From Saprospiraceae bacterium (GTDB taxonomy: Bacteria; Bacteroidota; Bacteroidia; Chitinophagales; Saprospiraceae), in contig JANQSS010000258.1 of the NCBI GenBank assembly GCA_028279185.1, positions 62,001 through 126,000 on the forward strand: DNA of 64,000 nt. The letters run 5' to 3'. Positions within the stretch are counted from its first letter, which is position 1. Every line of letters starts with the position of its first letter. The notes below the pieces were generated by a model that saw only the letters and a list, made by a program, of their open reading frames with translations, did not search any database and was not told the origin of the DNA. A program made the translations under genes and the position numbers. Of this stretch, positions 34,976 through 45,284 are shown piece after piece.

Positions 34976-37462
34976 CTACAGCACGATTATTTTTTCGAGT
35001 GCAGACTTACCGTCAGCTAGCATCCGAATATAATAAGTACCTGTTGCTAAATCTCCTACAGAAATTAATTCTTCCGCAGATCGTAATAGTTGTTGCTTTA
35101 CCCGTTGACCCATATTATTTAATAGGACAACATCCATCTCTTTTACGTTTTCTGGCCATTTTATGGATATAAATTCTTGAGCAGGATTAGGAAATATTTT
35201 AATACCAGTCAACAATCCGGTGGAATGCACTGACAAAATATTATCACTGATATCTATTTTATATGCCGATCGTCCATATGTGGCCGCATATAAATATTCA
35301 TCTCCTTCATGAATATGTAAATCAGTGACGACGACGTTTGGTAAATTCTCACCAAGTGTGTTCCACGTTATTCCGTCATCATTACTTGCCATCACACCTA
35401 CGTCTGTCGCAATAAACAAATTTTGATACCGATCTTGTACGATGTCATTCACAGGAATATCAGGAAGGCCAATACTAATATCGGACCAGGATATCCCGGC
35501 ATTCATACTCTTAAAGACATGTCCAAGGTCCTGTCCATATCGATATCCCGAAAATGTAGCATAAAATGTTTGGGCATCAAACCTGTCCGTGAGCACTTTT
35601 GTAGTCCAAAAATTTGGCAGGCTACTAGATTCATTGTTCCATGTTGCCCCATCATCTTGCGTTATCCATACATTTCCATCATCTGTTCCGGCAATAATCG
35701 TCATCGCATCAATAGGCGAAATATCTATACTTGTGATCGTGCCAAAAGTAAGATTCCCTCCGCCACTTCCATTCGTTAAATCAGGACTAATGGACTCCCA
35801 TGTCGATGCACCATTGACCGAACGCCAAACGCGCTGCGTTCCATAATAAATAGTCTCTGAATTATTTGGGTCAAAGGCTATTGGGGTATCCCAATTGTTG
35901 CGATCAGAAAATGATATTCCATTTGTTGCATTGAAAAAAGACTGACCATTATTTATTGACTTGCCTAAGTCTCCATTTTGCGAAAGCGCATAAATAATAT
36001 TTGTATTACTGGCGTGTACAAGCGGTTGAAATCCATCACCACCATAAATAAAATGCCAGTCATCGAGGCTTCCAGTCGTTGTCCTAATGGTACTATTATC
36101 CTGAGAGCCACCATATATTTTATCACCGTTTTGAGGGTCTACGTAAAATCGATAAAATTGCGTAATGGGTAATTTTAAGTTCTGCTCATATGTTAATCCA
36201 TCATCCTGACTTTTAAATAGTCCGCCATCATTTCCCAGCAGAACCTCTCCATCATTTATCAGATTAAATGCTAATGCATGTTGATCAACGTGTGTTCCGG
36301 AAAAGGCACTTGACCAACTCACTCCCCCGTTCACAGATTTTTGGACGACGAAATCAACATTGTAAATAATATTTTCATCACTCGGGTCCACAGAAATTCC
36401 GCTAAACCACCAATGAAAACCAACATTTGTCAAACCGCTGGAATTGACTGCCACCCATGAGTCTCCACCGTCTTGTGACTTATAAACGCCTTGAATACTT
36501 CCACTGGCATTGGCATAACGAGCGTACAAAATAGCTGGATTGGACTGGGCAATGTCGATGCTTATTCGACCTTTACTGCTCGCAATACCGGGCAGTCCAT
36601 TCGTCATTTCGGTCCAGGTATCGCCGCCATCAATGGAGCGATAAAGTCCTGAAGTAGCGCCTCCATATTTTCTGTATTGTGGACGGCGAATACGCTCCCA
36701 ACACGCTGCATAAATAATATTTCCATTCGTTGGATGTATTGCCATATCAATGACCCCTGTACTATCACTTACATATAAAACTTGTTCCCAAAGGTCTCCA
36801 CCATTCACCGTTCGGAAAACACCTCGACTTGCATCATTTTTAAACAGAGCGCCCATGGCGCCCACATATACCACGTCGTCATCATTCGGGTCTATTAGTA
36901 TTTTTCCAATACTACCGACAAGTTCAAGCCCCTTTCCCGTCCAGGTTGCACCTCCATCATCGCTTCTAAATATGCCGTCTCCGTCGTAAGCAAGAGATCC
37001 GCCCCCGGCGTTCACTTCACCAGTACCCACCCAAATAATGTTGGAATTATTTTTCGAAATTTCGATATCACCAATTGAAAGCGATCCAACATTATCAAAT
37101 ATGGCTGACCACGAATTTCCGGCATCGATTGTTTTGAAAATTCCTCCGGAAGCCGCACCCACATAATATATATCGGCGTGGTCATTAGGAATTTCGATAT
37201 CCGTTATTCGACCACCGATATTTAATGGGCCCACCGCCTCCCATAAATTTGATTGACGTTGCCCCGGTTGTTGTTTTTTCCAGGCGATAGCTTTTGGCCG
37301 CGCATCTGTACGTATTTTACCTGTTGGGTAAGCTCGTTGCATGAACATAAAGTCATGGGGAAGATGTTGATCTTTTGAGTTCTCATTTTGAATATTTCGG
37401 CATCCCGGCAGAAGATATACTATCGTCAACGCTAGAATTACTATCCTTACTGTTGTTTTCAT
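34976..37462 (-). CDS. secreted BNR/sortilin-like beta-propeller protein with T9SS sorting domain
   Basis: 828 residues from ATG 37462. The N-terminus is a signal with a possible lipobox (TIVYLLPGC). About 12 to 14 propeller strands carry Asp-box/BNR motifs (SxDxGxxW): DAGNSWSAIF, DDGGATWTGKG, DGGDTWTEM, DGGDSWVAV, NGGVSWSSA, DDGATWNNES, NAGISWSDI, DDGITWNTL. This matches VPS10/xyloglucanase-type two-propeller proteins. C-terminal sorting domain IKIFPNPAQEFISIKW ... GTYYIRML. Surface or secreted; no catalytic residues of GH74 enzymes could be assigned. Confidence 0.85.
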   Translation of the reverse strand: MKTTVRIVILALTIVYLLPGCRNIQNENSKDQHLPHDFMFMQRAYPTGKIRTDARPKAIAWKKQQPGQRQSNLWEAVGPLNIGGRITDIEIPNDHADIYYVGAASGGIFKTIDAGNSWSAIFDNVGSLSIGDIEISKNNSNIIWVGTGEVNAGGGSLAYDGDGIFRSDDGGATWTGKGLELVGSIGKILIDPNDDDVVYVGAMGALFKNDASRGVFRTVNGGDLWEQVLYVSDSTGVIDMAIHPTNGNIIYAACWERIRRPQYRKYGGATSGLYRSIDGGDTWTEMTNGLPGIASSKGRISIDIAQSNPAILYARYANASGSIQGVYKSQDGGDSWVAVNSSGLTNVGFHWWFSGISVDPSDENIIYNVDFVVQKSVNGGVSWSSAFSGTHVDQHALAFNLINDGEVLLGNDGGLFKSQDDGLTYEQNLKLPITQFYRFYVDPQNGDKIYGGSQDNSTIRTTTGSLDDWHFIYGGDGFQPLVHASNTNIIYALSQNGDLGKSINNGQSFFNATNGISFSDRNNWDTPIAFDPNNSETIYYGTQRVWRSVNGASTWESISPDLTNGSGGGNLTFGTITSIDISPIDAMTIIAGTDDGNVWITQDDGATWNNESSSLPNFWTTKVLTDRFDAQTFYATFSGYRYGQDLGHVFKSMNAGISWSDISIGLPDIPVNDIVQDRYQNLFIATDVGVMASNDDGITWNTLGENLPNVVVTDLHIHEGDEYLYAATYGRSAYKIDISDNILSVHSTGLLTGIKIFPNPAQEFISIKWPENVKEMDVVLLNNMGQRVKQQLLRSAEELISVGDLATGTYYIRMLADGKSALEKIIVL

Positions 37463-37579
37463 ATTTAATTCGTATAACCATAAAAATAGCATATTTACCA
37501 CGCACTTATCAGCATAGTGGTATTTTATAGTCATGGAATGTATATGTTCTTTCCTTCAATATTCTACCGGGATAATCCG

Positions 37580-38515
37580 CTAGTCCTTCATCCATACAGG
37601 CCTGGTACTTGAATCATGTGCTGCTCCTATAATGTTTTTATACAATTCAGGTCGACGAGCATTTTTATATCGCCACCCTCCCGAAGACCTGATCTTATCT
37701 TTCGTAAGATCCAATATGGCGACATCATTTTCAAATGATTTTATCTCTGCCAACACTTCACCATATGGATCAATGATCATTGCGTTTCCATTTTTAAGTT
37801 GGTCTCCATCGTAGCCGATCGGATTGCTGAAAGCATAATAAACTCCATTATCATACGCACGTGCAGGCAACCAACGCATTAGCCATTCTCTACCTTTTAA
37901 TCCGTCAAATTCACGTCGTAAAGAAATCGGATCGACGTTGCGATTTTGCCAATATTTATCATCAACAAATCCTCTTCCCGGCATCGGAGATGGTGTACAA
38001 CCTGTTACATGAGGTGCGAAAATAATTTCTGCACCCAATAGCGTAGTGGCCCGAACATTTTCAACTATATTATTGTCATAACAAATTAGGATCCCGCATT
38101 TCCAGCCCAGTAAATCGAATACGCAGTAGTTGTTTCCCTTAGACATAAAATTGCTTATGAAGGGATGTAATTTTCTAAACTTCGTCTTAACGCCTTCTTT
38201 GGTGACACAGATATATGTGTTATAAATTCTACCAGCATCAATTTCCACAAGTCCGGCCAAAATAGCTATATTAAATTCGGCAGATAAATTAATTAATGCC
38301 TTCGTGCTTGGCCCATTGGGTACTTTCTCAGCCAAATCAGTCAGCTGTTGTAAATTCAGATTCTTAATGAAGGTGTAGGCCGTAACAGAAAGCTCATGAA
38401 AACTAATCACCTCTGCGCCTTCCGATTTGGCTTTGGCAGTTAGCGTCCTAATTACCGATAAATTATACGCCTTGTTTCCATCCTTGGGTTCAAACTGGGC
38501 TACAGCTACTTTCAT
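37580..38515 (-). CDS. nitrilase-superfamily carbon-nitrogen hydrolase
   Basis: 311 residues. The catalytic triad is Glu41 (ISFHELSVTAY), Lys115 (TKFRKLHPF) and Cys145 (GILICYDNNI); a second Glu-like position is less clear. No signal peptide, cytosolic. The sequence fits the aliphatic amidase / N-carbamoyl-amine hydrolase branches of the superfamily, with RWLPARAYDNGVYYAFSNPIGYDGD. It hydrolyses a linear amide or carbamoyl compound; the substrate cannot be read. Single gene. Confidence 0.9.
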   Translation of the reverse strand: MKVAVAQFEPKDGNKAYNLSVIRTLTAKAKSEGAEVISFHELSVTAYTFIKNLNLQQLTDLAEKVPNGPSTKALINLSAEFNIAILAGLVEIDAGRIYNTYICVTKEGVKTKFRKLHPFISNFMSKGNNYCVFDLLGWKCGILICYDNNIVENVRATTLLGAEIIFAPHVTGCTPSPMPGRGFVDDKYWQNRNVDPISLRREFDGLKGREWLMRWLPARAYDNGVYYAFSNPIGYDGDQLKNGNAMIIDPYGEVLAEIKSFENDVAILDLTKDKIRSSGGWRYKNARRPELYKNIIGAAHDSSTRPVWMKD

Positions 38516-38706
38516 ATTTCTCTAGATTATACAGTTCCTTTTACCTTATTCCGTTCGGCTTACGGCATTTTCGGAGTCGAATTTAATCAGAAAAATTATA
38601 TGCAAGTTGTATAAAGAAAAGAAACGGGCAAGAGAAACCGCATGATTTCTTTAAATTAAACGTATTCATTCTTGCCCACCAGATGGGTAAAAAAGTGCGT
38701 ACGTAT

Positions 38707-39255
38707 TTATTTTACCTTTTCATATAAATACATATTCCCATCAGAAGGAGTTGCGTCGCCAAACATATAGTCCGTGCAAAAATTAGTGATAAATAAGCCT
38801 TCAACGTACGAGGGCAATTTGAGTCGAAAATATGTTCCACCCGACCAAGCAACTTCCTCTATTTCCCAGGTATAGGTTTCGATAAAATTCGAACGCCCAT
38901 TGTCAAAGTCAAAGGTAAGCATGGAGTCAGTAACGGTTATGCGTGCACATGGTTGTGATATAGCAGGAATCCAGCCTTCTCCATGACCAATTAGTTCCCA
39001 TTCCCCTATCAAATGGGATTCTATTTCCGCCTTAGAAGTAAATGCTGCCACTCTACAAGAGGATATTAAAGCTTGCTCCGTTTCATCTATAAGGCCATCC
39101 ATATTTGCATCAACTTGCACAAATTCACAGCCACTACCTTCGTGCTGATTATCATCATCATTGCCACAAGAACATAACATTAATAATAGTACTACAGGAA
39201 TATATCCAGCGAAGTGTTGCATCCTTTTAGATTTGTTAGTTTGTAGCGTGTTCAT
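38707..39255 (-). CDS. lipoprotein with calcium-binding-like loop
   Basis: 182 residues from ATG 39255 (ATG 39222 is an alternative). Lipoprotein signal VVLLLMLCSCG. Right after it comes DANMDGLIDETE, an EF-hand-like loop (D-x-N-x-D-G-x-I-x-x-x-E). The rest (LIGEWELIGHGEGW ... ITVTDSMLTFDFDNG ... TYTWEIEEV) is a lipocalin-like barrel common in Bacteroidota lipoproteins. Function unknown. It lies next to another lipoprotein gene (39300). Confidence 0.7.
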   Translation of the reverse strand: MNTLQTNKSKRMQHFAGYIPVVLLLMLCSCGNDDDNQHEGSGCEFVQVDANMDGLIDETEQALISSCRVAAFTSKAEIESHLIGEWELIGHGEGWIPAISQPCARITVTDSMLTFDFDNGRSNFIETYTWEIEEVAWSGGTYFRLKLPSYVEGLFITNFCTDYMFGDATPSDGNMYLYEKVK

Positions 39256-39299
39256 ACCGCTTATAGCTGCAATGAAATGAATCGTACCGGATGTCAAGA

Positions 39300-39800
39300 T
39301 TATCGTATCGCAGTAAACTCGCCAACAATATTGATCTTCGGTTGGTCAACCCCTCCACCCAACAATTCCTGAAGTGACATATTGAATGTGCCGGTAAGAA
39401 GATTGTCGGCGACATTGGTAATAGTTACCAAACCACCATTTGCTGCATTCGTGCTAAAATCACGTTGATTTCCATTGAATACACTACCTAAATTCAAATC
39501 GGCGAACGCATCACCATCCTCAATGGGTTGGTTTTGTCCATTAACTAAAATTGGGTTGACGATATAAGAACCTGTCTTGGCTTCATCCCCGATAATGCGT
39601 ATAATCAATTCATCTGTTCCTGCCGTCAATCGAATGAACAATTCATTGTTGCTAATACCGGAATTGGTCTCTGTTCCCGTGACAATAGTAGACGCAGCGC
39701 CTGAAACGGTATACGTAAAATTACCCGATACGTCTCCTTCGTCATCTGAGCATGACAGTGTCAGGGAACACAATATGAAGAGTAATCCTACTAATCGCAT
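39300..39800 (-). CDS. small lipoprotein, DUF6252-like
   Basis: 166 residues. Lipoprotein signal LLFILCSLTLSC (Cys17). The mature part is beta-rich (NFTYTVSGAASTIVTGTETN, NNELFIRLTAGTDELIIRI, GLVTITNVADNLLTGTFN) as in the family of Bacteroidota lipoproteins that end GTF.f.. Function unknown; probably outer-membrane anchored. Same strand as the lipoprotein at 38707, and adjacent to it. Confidence 0.7.
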   Translation of the reverse strand: MRLVGLLFILCSLTLSCSDDEGDVSGNFTYTVSGAASTIVTGTETNSGISNNELFIRLTAGTDELIIRIIGDEAKTGSYIVNPILVNGQNQPIEDGDAFADLNLGSVFNGNQRDFSTNAANGGLVTITNVADNLLTGTFNMSLQELLGGGVDQPKINIVGEFTAIR

Positions 39801-40192
39801 TGGCTGGAGTTATTCTATGAACAATCGATCTTCGTAAAACTTCCGTTCCAAAGTTATAGTATTTTTTAATCACACTTTGACCTTAATATAGGTCATTGGG
39901 CTATGTAGAAGCCGCATTTACCGTTTAGCTAGTGTAACAATTAAGACGGGAACGATTATTCAGAGGAAAATTGATTAACGCTTCAAGTACACATTACTTG
40001 ATCTCAATGTATCAACTCGAGTGCTTGCGAAGGAGCGAAACAAGAAGCATGATCATAGAAATGACAAATACATGTAGCTATATTCCTCCTGCGTTGGATT
40101 GAATCATTACCCGGTTGATGTTGTTGCAACATAAGTTGACAATACTTTCAGTACCTAATTTATTTACCACATTAAAACCAAAATTGATTTGA
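39801..40192. other. intergenic stretch without recognisable content
   Basis: About 390 bp upstream of the lipoprotein pair and downstream of the CotH gene. No hairpin terminator, gene fragment or repeat recognised. Confidence 0.4.
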
Positions 40193-42535
40193 TTACCTGA
40201 CAAGAATGTTTCGCACATATCTTAAACTCGCCGTTTTTATTTCCACCGTATACATACCGGAATTAAACGCAGATGTATTTATTCCATCAGTTGCAAAACT
40301 TTCATAATTCTTACTTAGAATACGTTGGCCCAGGGAATTATATATGGAAATTGAAAGTTCTTTATCAGTAATTTGTCCTTTAAGATCGATGAATAGGACA
40401 TCATCAACTGGGTTGGGATAAAGGGTAACGTTAGCACGGTCGATTTCCGAAATTGATGAATTATCTTCATTGTTGTATCCATGCGTAGACATCTGATTTA
40501 TAAAACCGCCCGTCCCATTTGGTATACGCGCATAGGAGACGTTTGTCGTCTGTTCACCAAAAGTCAATGAATCTATTACTGTTTCATCCAAATGAGACAA
40601 AACTAGTTGTTCGCCATTTTTTGATAGTTTAAAGTTCGTATGCAGGCCATTTTGACCTTCATCGTCATCTGCCCATACAATCAAGTAGCCTGCAGCCTGA
40701 ATTTTTGTACCCGAAGGAAATGACCATTTTTTAACATCGTCGTATTTGTCAGACAGATAGTAATCCGATAAATCAATTTCTTCGTTAGTATTATTATACA
40801 ATTCTATCCAGTCATCATATTCATCATCATCATCGCTAATTCCGCTCGTGCTATCATTTGAGGCGACGAATTCGTTAATAACGACGTCATTCCAATTTAA
40901 TCTCGAGCCTGCATTTTGGCAATCCGCTCCGATAGTTGATAAATTTTGAGTCAAATATGGAATTCGATGATTAATAAACTCTTTGACACTCGGTATAGAA
41001 TTTGAATTACTACCTTCGCTGATGTCATAATAAAAAGCCTCCAGGGAGAACTCAAATTTGTCATCTTGAATCACGGCATCTGTTATAATTGAAGCATTCG
41101 TATCAACGATAGGAGCAAGGCGCTCGTAGACAAAATTATTTTCCATAAGTTGACAACAATAGTTCAAATATTGACTATAAAATGTGGGAACTTGTAATAT
41201 TCTATGAATCAATATTTTATTCGGTACAGATAAATTAAATGAATAATCAATATAATTAGGACCTCCGCCTCCACCAAATATAATCTGATCCAAGATTTGA
41301 TCACACTCGCTGTCCCACGTATTTGTGCAGCAAGACGTCCGTCTGTTAACCACCTGCTCGAAAAAATAGTCAGTTGATGATAGTGGAGAGCTCCCATCGA
41401 TTATGCTTTTACATGTGCCTAAATCATGAGGAAGTGTGTCTACTCCGGAGGATACAAAATTATCATATAGTGCCTGGCAATCACTATCCCAAATGTCCGT
41501 GCAGCAATAATTGTACGCTTGGACGGTTGCAACAAAGTACGGATCATCTGCAGCATATGGGCTGCTTCCATTCAAGATGGTTTCACAATCCCCTAAATCA
41601 GCAGGAAGGTTATCTCCTGCGCTTCCACCAAAAAAATCTCCACCCATGGAAAGATTATAGTCCCAGGGTATCCAATAAAACAAGTCAGATATGGGTTCAT
41701 GGTAGAGATAAAAATTCCGTCCATGCTCAATGTACGAATCCCAGTTGTCCGTTACAACATCAATGGCCAAGGCGCGTAAAAAATAATTTACGTCGAACAC
41801 CTGTGAAATAGCTTGTTCAAAATCATTATCTGATGAATTGTTCAGAATATCGACAAACTCAATAAAATCAGAGAAATCACTAGTTGCTTTATTGGTCCGT
41901 AAAGCTATGGATGATTCGTAGTCACTTGCATCATCGCCTTCCCATAGTAATTCAGTCCAACCTATATTTTTGTACAAGTCTCCTTCTTCGCTAGCGAAGT
42001 TATTTTTTAAGAACGTTTTGTCAATCTGTTCAACTATGACATATATACCCCAATATTCATCGTTCAAATATACCTTTGCATAAGCTGTTCTGGGTGCCTT
42101 GACACCTGCCTTTCTCATCATGTCATAGGCCAGGAAATCGCGTTGTAATGATGGGTCACCAACACCATTATTCAAGTTTATTTTTTTCATTCCATCATAA
42201 CTTCGCCCTCGAACAAATTCGTTGAAATCTAATTTTAAAGATTTTTTATCGCCAGAAAAACCATATGATGAAAAGCCCTTTAAACGTACCCCCACAGAAT
42301 CTATACTCGTACCATCTATATTAACTGAAGCCCCTAAATATGTAACATCCGCTGCGACACCACCATTCAAGCTTTCTTCAAAATTTTGCGTAAGTGTCGA
42401 CCAAAAATTTGCATTATCAAACATGATCCGAATCTCATGTAATGACTTCGTATCAAAAATATTTCCTCCCGCTTCTTGTCCAAATGAATTATGAGCCATA
42501 AAGAATAGTACAATGAAGAAAGGTGAAAATTTCAT
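40193..42535 (-). CDS. secreted CotH-family kinase-like protein with Cys-rich inserts, lamin-tail domain and T9SS sorting domain
   Basis: 780 residues with a signal peptide (MKFSPFFIVLFFMAHNSFGQ). CotH domain: KKSLKLDFNEFVRGRSYDGMKKINLNNG, AYAKVYLNDEYWGIYVIVEQIDKTFL and FYWIPWDYNLSMGG. Between about residues 300 and 405 are two tandem ~50-residue Cys-rich units (LGDC.TILNGSSP...YCCTDIWDSDC and LGTCKSIIDGSSP...SCCTNTWDSEC). A lamin-tail domain follows (VVINEFVASND ... DDWIELYNNTNEEIDLSDYYLSD) and a Por sorting domain (VTLYPNPVDDVLFID ... GMYTVEI) ends it. CotH proteins are atypical protein kinases; here acting at the cell surface. Confidence 0.9.
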   Translation of the reverse strand: MKFSPFFIVLFFMAHNSFGQEAGGNIFDTKSLHEIRIMFDNANFWSTLTQNFEESLNGGVAADVTYLGASVNIDGTSIDSVGVRLKGFSSYGFSGDKKSLKLDFNEFVRGRSYDGMKKINLNNGVGDPSLQRDFLAYDMMRKAGVKAPRTAYAKVYLNDEYWGIYVIVEQIDKTFLKNNFASEEGDLYKNIGWTELLWEGDDASDYESSIALRTNKATSDFSDFIEFVDILNNSSDNDFEQAISQVFDVNYFLRALAIDVVTDNWDSYIEHGRNFYLYHEPISDLFYWIPWDYNLSMGGDFFGGSAGDNLPADLGDCETILNGSSPYAADDPYFVATVQAYNYCCTDIWDSDCQALYDNFVSSGVDTLPHDLGTCKSIIDGSSPLSSTDYFFEQVVNRRTSCCTNTWDSECDQILDQIIFGGGGGPNYIDYSFNLSVPNKILIHRILQVPTFYSQYLNYCCQLMENNFVYERLAPIVDTNASIITDAVIQDDKFEFSLEAFYYDISEGSNSNSIPSVKEFINHRIPYLTQNLSTIGADCQNAGSRLNWNDVVINEFVASNDSTSGISDDDDEYDDWIELYNNTNEEIDLSDYYLSDKYDDVKKWSFPSGTKIQAAGYLIVWADDDEGQNGLHTNFKLSKNGEQLVLSHLDETVIDSLTFGEQTTNVSYARIPNGTGGFINQMSTHGYNNEDNSSISEIDRANVTLYPNPVDDVLFIDLKGQITDKELSISIYNSLGQRILSKNYESFATDGINTSAFNSGMYTVEIKTASLRYVRNILVR

Positions 42536-42814
42536 ACTATTTTGATTTATAACAAATTACAAGTAAAAGTTTAATGCCATATAAAAGCCTGATCGATTTC
42601 GTAATCGACTACCTGTTGCCTATACGTACAACACGTACGGTTCGTTAGGTGTATCCGATAATTTTTTGAATTCAAACGAAACGTAACGTTTTGATCTAAC
42701 TACTTCATCAATTTATTATTGAAGCAAAAAAATAGCCTTGCCTTGACTATCACTTTAGAGTTCAAAAAGGAAATAGGAAAGCAATGACTATGAGGTTAAC
42801 TAAAATCCATGGAG

Positions 42815-43273
42815 TTAATTACGCGCATGCAATCCTGTGGGAATGAATAGGTCGCCTTCATCATACATATTGATGTAAATCGTCAATGTATCGGGACAAG
42901 ATTTCCACCACAAGCCGTAGGTATCGAGTAAACCCCGGTTTTCGATTATTCCATTCGGTGTTTTGAATGGGCAACAGCTACCCAATCGTCGATAATATGT
43001 TCGCTCCCGATTTGGACCCAGCAGGGCATTCATAAAGCGGCGTTCATTCGCGACCCCTCCGCCGACTTTAACTGGATTTTCTTTCGTCTAGGCGTATGTA
43101 TTATCCGTAGTATGCTCTGGCAGTAAAAAAGTATTGTCGTCCAGGTAGAAAAGTGTTGTCGTACGACCATCCCCTGACTCCCTTAACTCAGTCGTCTGTG
43201 TGGATTTAGTGGATCCACAAGCAATGAAAATAAATATTAAAAAGAATAAAACAAAGGAGGTGCAGTGATTCAT
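42815..43273 (-). pseudogene. lipoprotein gene interrupted by one in-frame TAG
   Basis: One frame encodes a lipoprotein start (MNHCTSFVLFFLIFIFIACGS), then FYLDDNTFLLPEHTTDNTYA, a TAG at 43088-43090, and directly in frame TKENPVKVGGGVANERRF, GSCCPFKTPNGIIENRGLLDTY and YINMYDEGDLFIPTG. I recognise this as a single common Bacteroidota lipoprotein family (NxYG[Y]TKENPVKVGGG...GSCCPFKTPNG...MYD.G.L.iP.G). The stop replaces a Tyr codon, so one base change (TAT or TAC to TAG) explains it. Everything else is intact, so the mutation is recent, or the TAG is read through, or it is a sequencing error. Confidence 0.75.
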
Positions 43274-43419
43274 TTTTAGCTGAATTTATTGCGTACTGAC
43301 TAATTCATAAGGTATGATTGTTTTAATTATCAACAGTATCTTTTAATTAATTCCTCTTATCTATAATTTTAAAAACCGAATCAAATTATGTAAACTACAA
43401 TTGCTTGTACTGCTCATTT

Positions 43420-44337
43420 TCATTCGCTCTGGCAATCGAATATCTTTAACTCCTCAACGGTCATAGAATTCACATCCAGAATATATAGTTCATTCCCACC
43501 GGACTTATCGGAATGAAATACTATTTGCCTACCATCTGGTGACCACGAAGGCAGTCCATGGGCATCAAAATCCTTCGTAAGTTGCCTCACATTCTGACCA
43601 TCGGCATCCATTAAATAAATTTCCCGCGATCCGGACCGTGTCGATTTAAATGCAATTGTCTTCCCATCCGGTGAAAACACAGCTGCACCATCATCTGCTT
43701 TATTTAATATCAACTGTGTTAAACCACTACCATCAACCTGGATCGTATACACTTCATTATTCCCGGTGCGATCACTATGAAAGACAATGTTGCCTCCATC
43801 GGGCGACCAAGATGCGACCTGGTCATTCATATTACTATCCATTAATCGCCGTGTATTTTCGCCATGTACATCCATGATGTACAGATTCCAATTATTGGTT
43901 TCAAAATCCGATCTGGACATTAATGGTATAAACTGATAAATAATAGATTTTCCATCCGGTGAAAAGGCAGGCACTCCACTAAATCCGGATTTTTGTGTTA
44001 ATCGTCTTACGTCGGAGCCATCTGCTCGCATGGAATAAATGTCAACGATAAAATCCTGTTCCGAAGCCCGCGGTGACTGAAATACAATTGTTTCGCTATC
44101 CGGACTCCAATTAGGGTGAGCATCGCGGCCCGGACTCGCTGTAAGTTGCTTACATGTCCTGGACTCCATGTAATAGACATAAATCTCATGGTCATCTCCA
44201 CATTTTCGATCAAAAACGATCATCTTTCCATCTGGAGACCATATGGGATGATAATTTTCACAGGTTACATCTTGTGCACCGCAGAAATTGAATGAAGAGA
44301 AAATCAACGCAACTATAATACTTAATCTAATCATCAC
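43420..44337 (-). CDS. TolB-like six-bladed PD40 beta-propeller, secreted
   Basis: 305 residues with signal peptide (IRLSIIVALIFSSFNFCGA). Six PD40 units: HPIWSPDGKMIVFDR, HPNWSPDSETIVFQS, VPAFSPDGKSIIYQF, VASWSPDGGNIVFHS, AAVFSPDGKTIAFKS, LPSWSPDGRQIVFHS, spaced about 45 residues. This is a complete six-bladed TolB/DPP6-like propeller without another domain. Periplasmic or surface protein-binding role is likely. The start may be M1 or M2. Single gene. Confidence 0.87.
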   Translation of the reverse strand: MMIRLSIIVALIFSSFNFCGAQDVTCENYHPIWSPDGKMIVFDRKCGDDHEIYVYYMESRTCKQLTASPGRDAHPNWSPDSETIVFQSPRASEQDFIVDIYSMRADGSDVRRLTQKSGFSGVPAFSPDGKSIIYQFIPLMSRSDFETNNWNLYIMDVHGENTRRLMDSNMNDQVASWSPDGGNIVFHSDRTGNNEVYTIQVDGSGLTQLILNKADDGAAVFSPDGKTIAFKSTRSGSREIYLMDADGQNVRQLTKDFDAHGLPSWSPDGRQIVFHSDKSGGNELYILDVNSMTVEELKIFDCQSE

Positions 44338-44520
44338 GATCGTTTATTTTCATTCTCCAGTGTTTTCGCTTCCTATAGCATCCCAAAATAGTACTCGCAA
44401 TATATTGTCCTTCGAGCCCTATTTTAAGCTGAAATGCATCATTTTAATACAATAATAACATCGAGTCGTAAACCATTACTACCCGTCACATCGTTGAAAG
44501 AACGTATCAGCACCGAAATC

Positions 44521-45240
44521 ATGTACAAAGTCATTTACTTTTCAGCTCTCTCACTGTTATTGTCATTTCAGGTATCGGCACAGATCAGTGACCTATTGGG
44601 CAAGGCTAAAAGCGTTATCAGCGGTGAATCTTCCGTGGAAGAGGAAACAGGGTTAGCACTCAAGGAGGCGCTGAACCTCGGAGTTGCTGAAGCCGTGAAG
44701 CAACTTTCCAGCGAAAACGGTTACTTCGATAGTCCATACAAAATACTAATTCCGGATGATGCGCAAAAGGTCATTGATAAAGTAAAACGTATTCCCGGAT
44801 TTGAAAATGTAGAACGTGACCTCGTACAAAAAATGAATGAGGCTGCCGAAACGGCCGCTACAAAAGCGACGCCTATATTCGTCGACGCCATAAAAAGTTT
44901 GACAATAAAAGATGCCACCGCCATCCTAATGGGTGAGAAAAATGCGGCGACAACGTACCTCGATCGCTCCACGCGCAGTTCGCTATATGAAGCCTTCATG
45001 CCGATCATTCAGCAAAGCCTTGATGAAGTAAATGCCCGCTCGTATTGGCGAAGTGTAGTCAAAGCGTACAATCAAATCCCTTTTGTGTCAAAAATGAATC
45101 CGGAACTTGATGACCACGTAAATACCAAAGGTCTTGATGGACTATTTAAATTAATTGAGAAAAAAGAAGCGGGTATTAGAGAAAATACGGATCAGCGAAC
45201 TACTGATCTGCTGCGAAAAGTATTTTCAAAACAGGATTGA
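44521..45240 (+). CDS. DUF4197 secreted protein
   Basis: 239 residues from ATG 44521, with signal peptide (MYKVIYFSALSLLLSFQVSAQ). The mature protein follows DUF4197: GLALKEALNLGVAEAVKQLSSENGYFDSPYKILIPDDAQKV, LVQKMNEAAETAATKATPIFVDAIKSLTIKDATAIL and TYLDRSTRSSLYEAFMPIIQQSLDEV. The family is all-helical and its function is unknown. It is followed immediately by the two non-coding repeats, whose first copy starts 45 bp past the stop. Confidence 0.9.
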   Translation: MYKVIYFSALSLLLSFQVSAQISDLLGKAKSVISGESSVEEETGLALKEALNLGVAEAVKQLSSENGYFDSPYKILIPDDAQKVIDKVKRIPGFENVERDLVQKMNEAAETAATKATPIFVDAIKSLTIKDATAILMGEKNAATTYLDRSTRSSLYEAFMPIIQQSLDEVNARSYWRSVVKAYNQIPFVSKMNPELDDHVNTKGLDGLFKLIEKKEAGIRENTDQRTTDLLRKVFSKQD

Positions 45241-45284
45241 TACGCAAACTTTTTTATTCGTTGAATCCTCTTCAGCCAGTCTCT

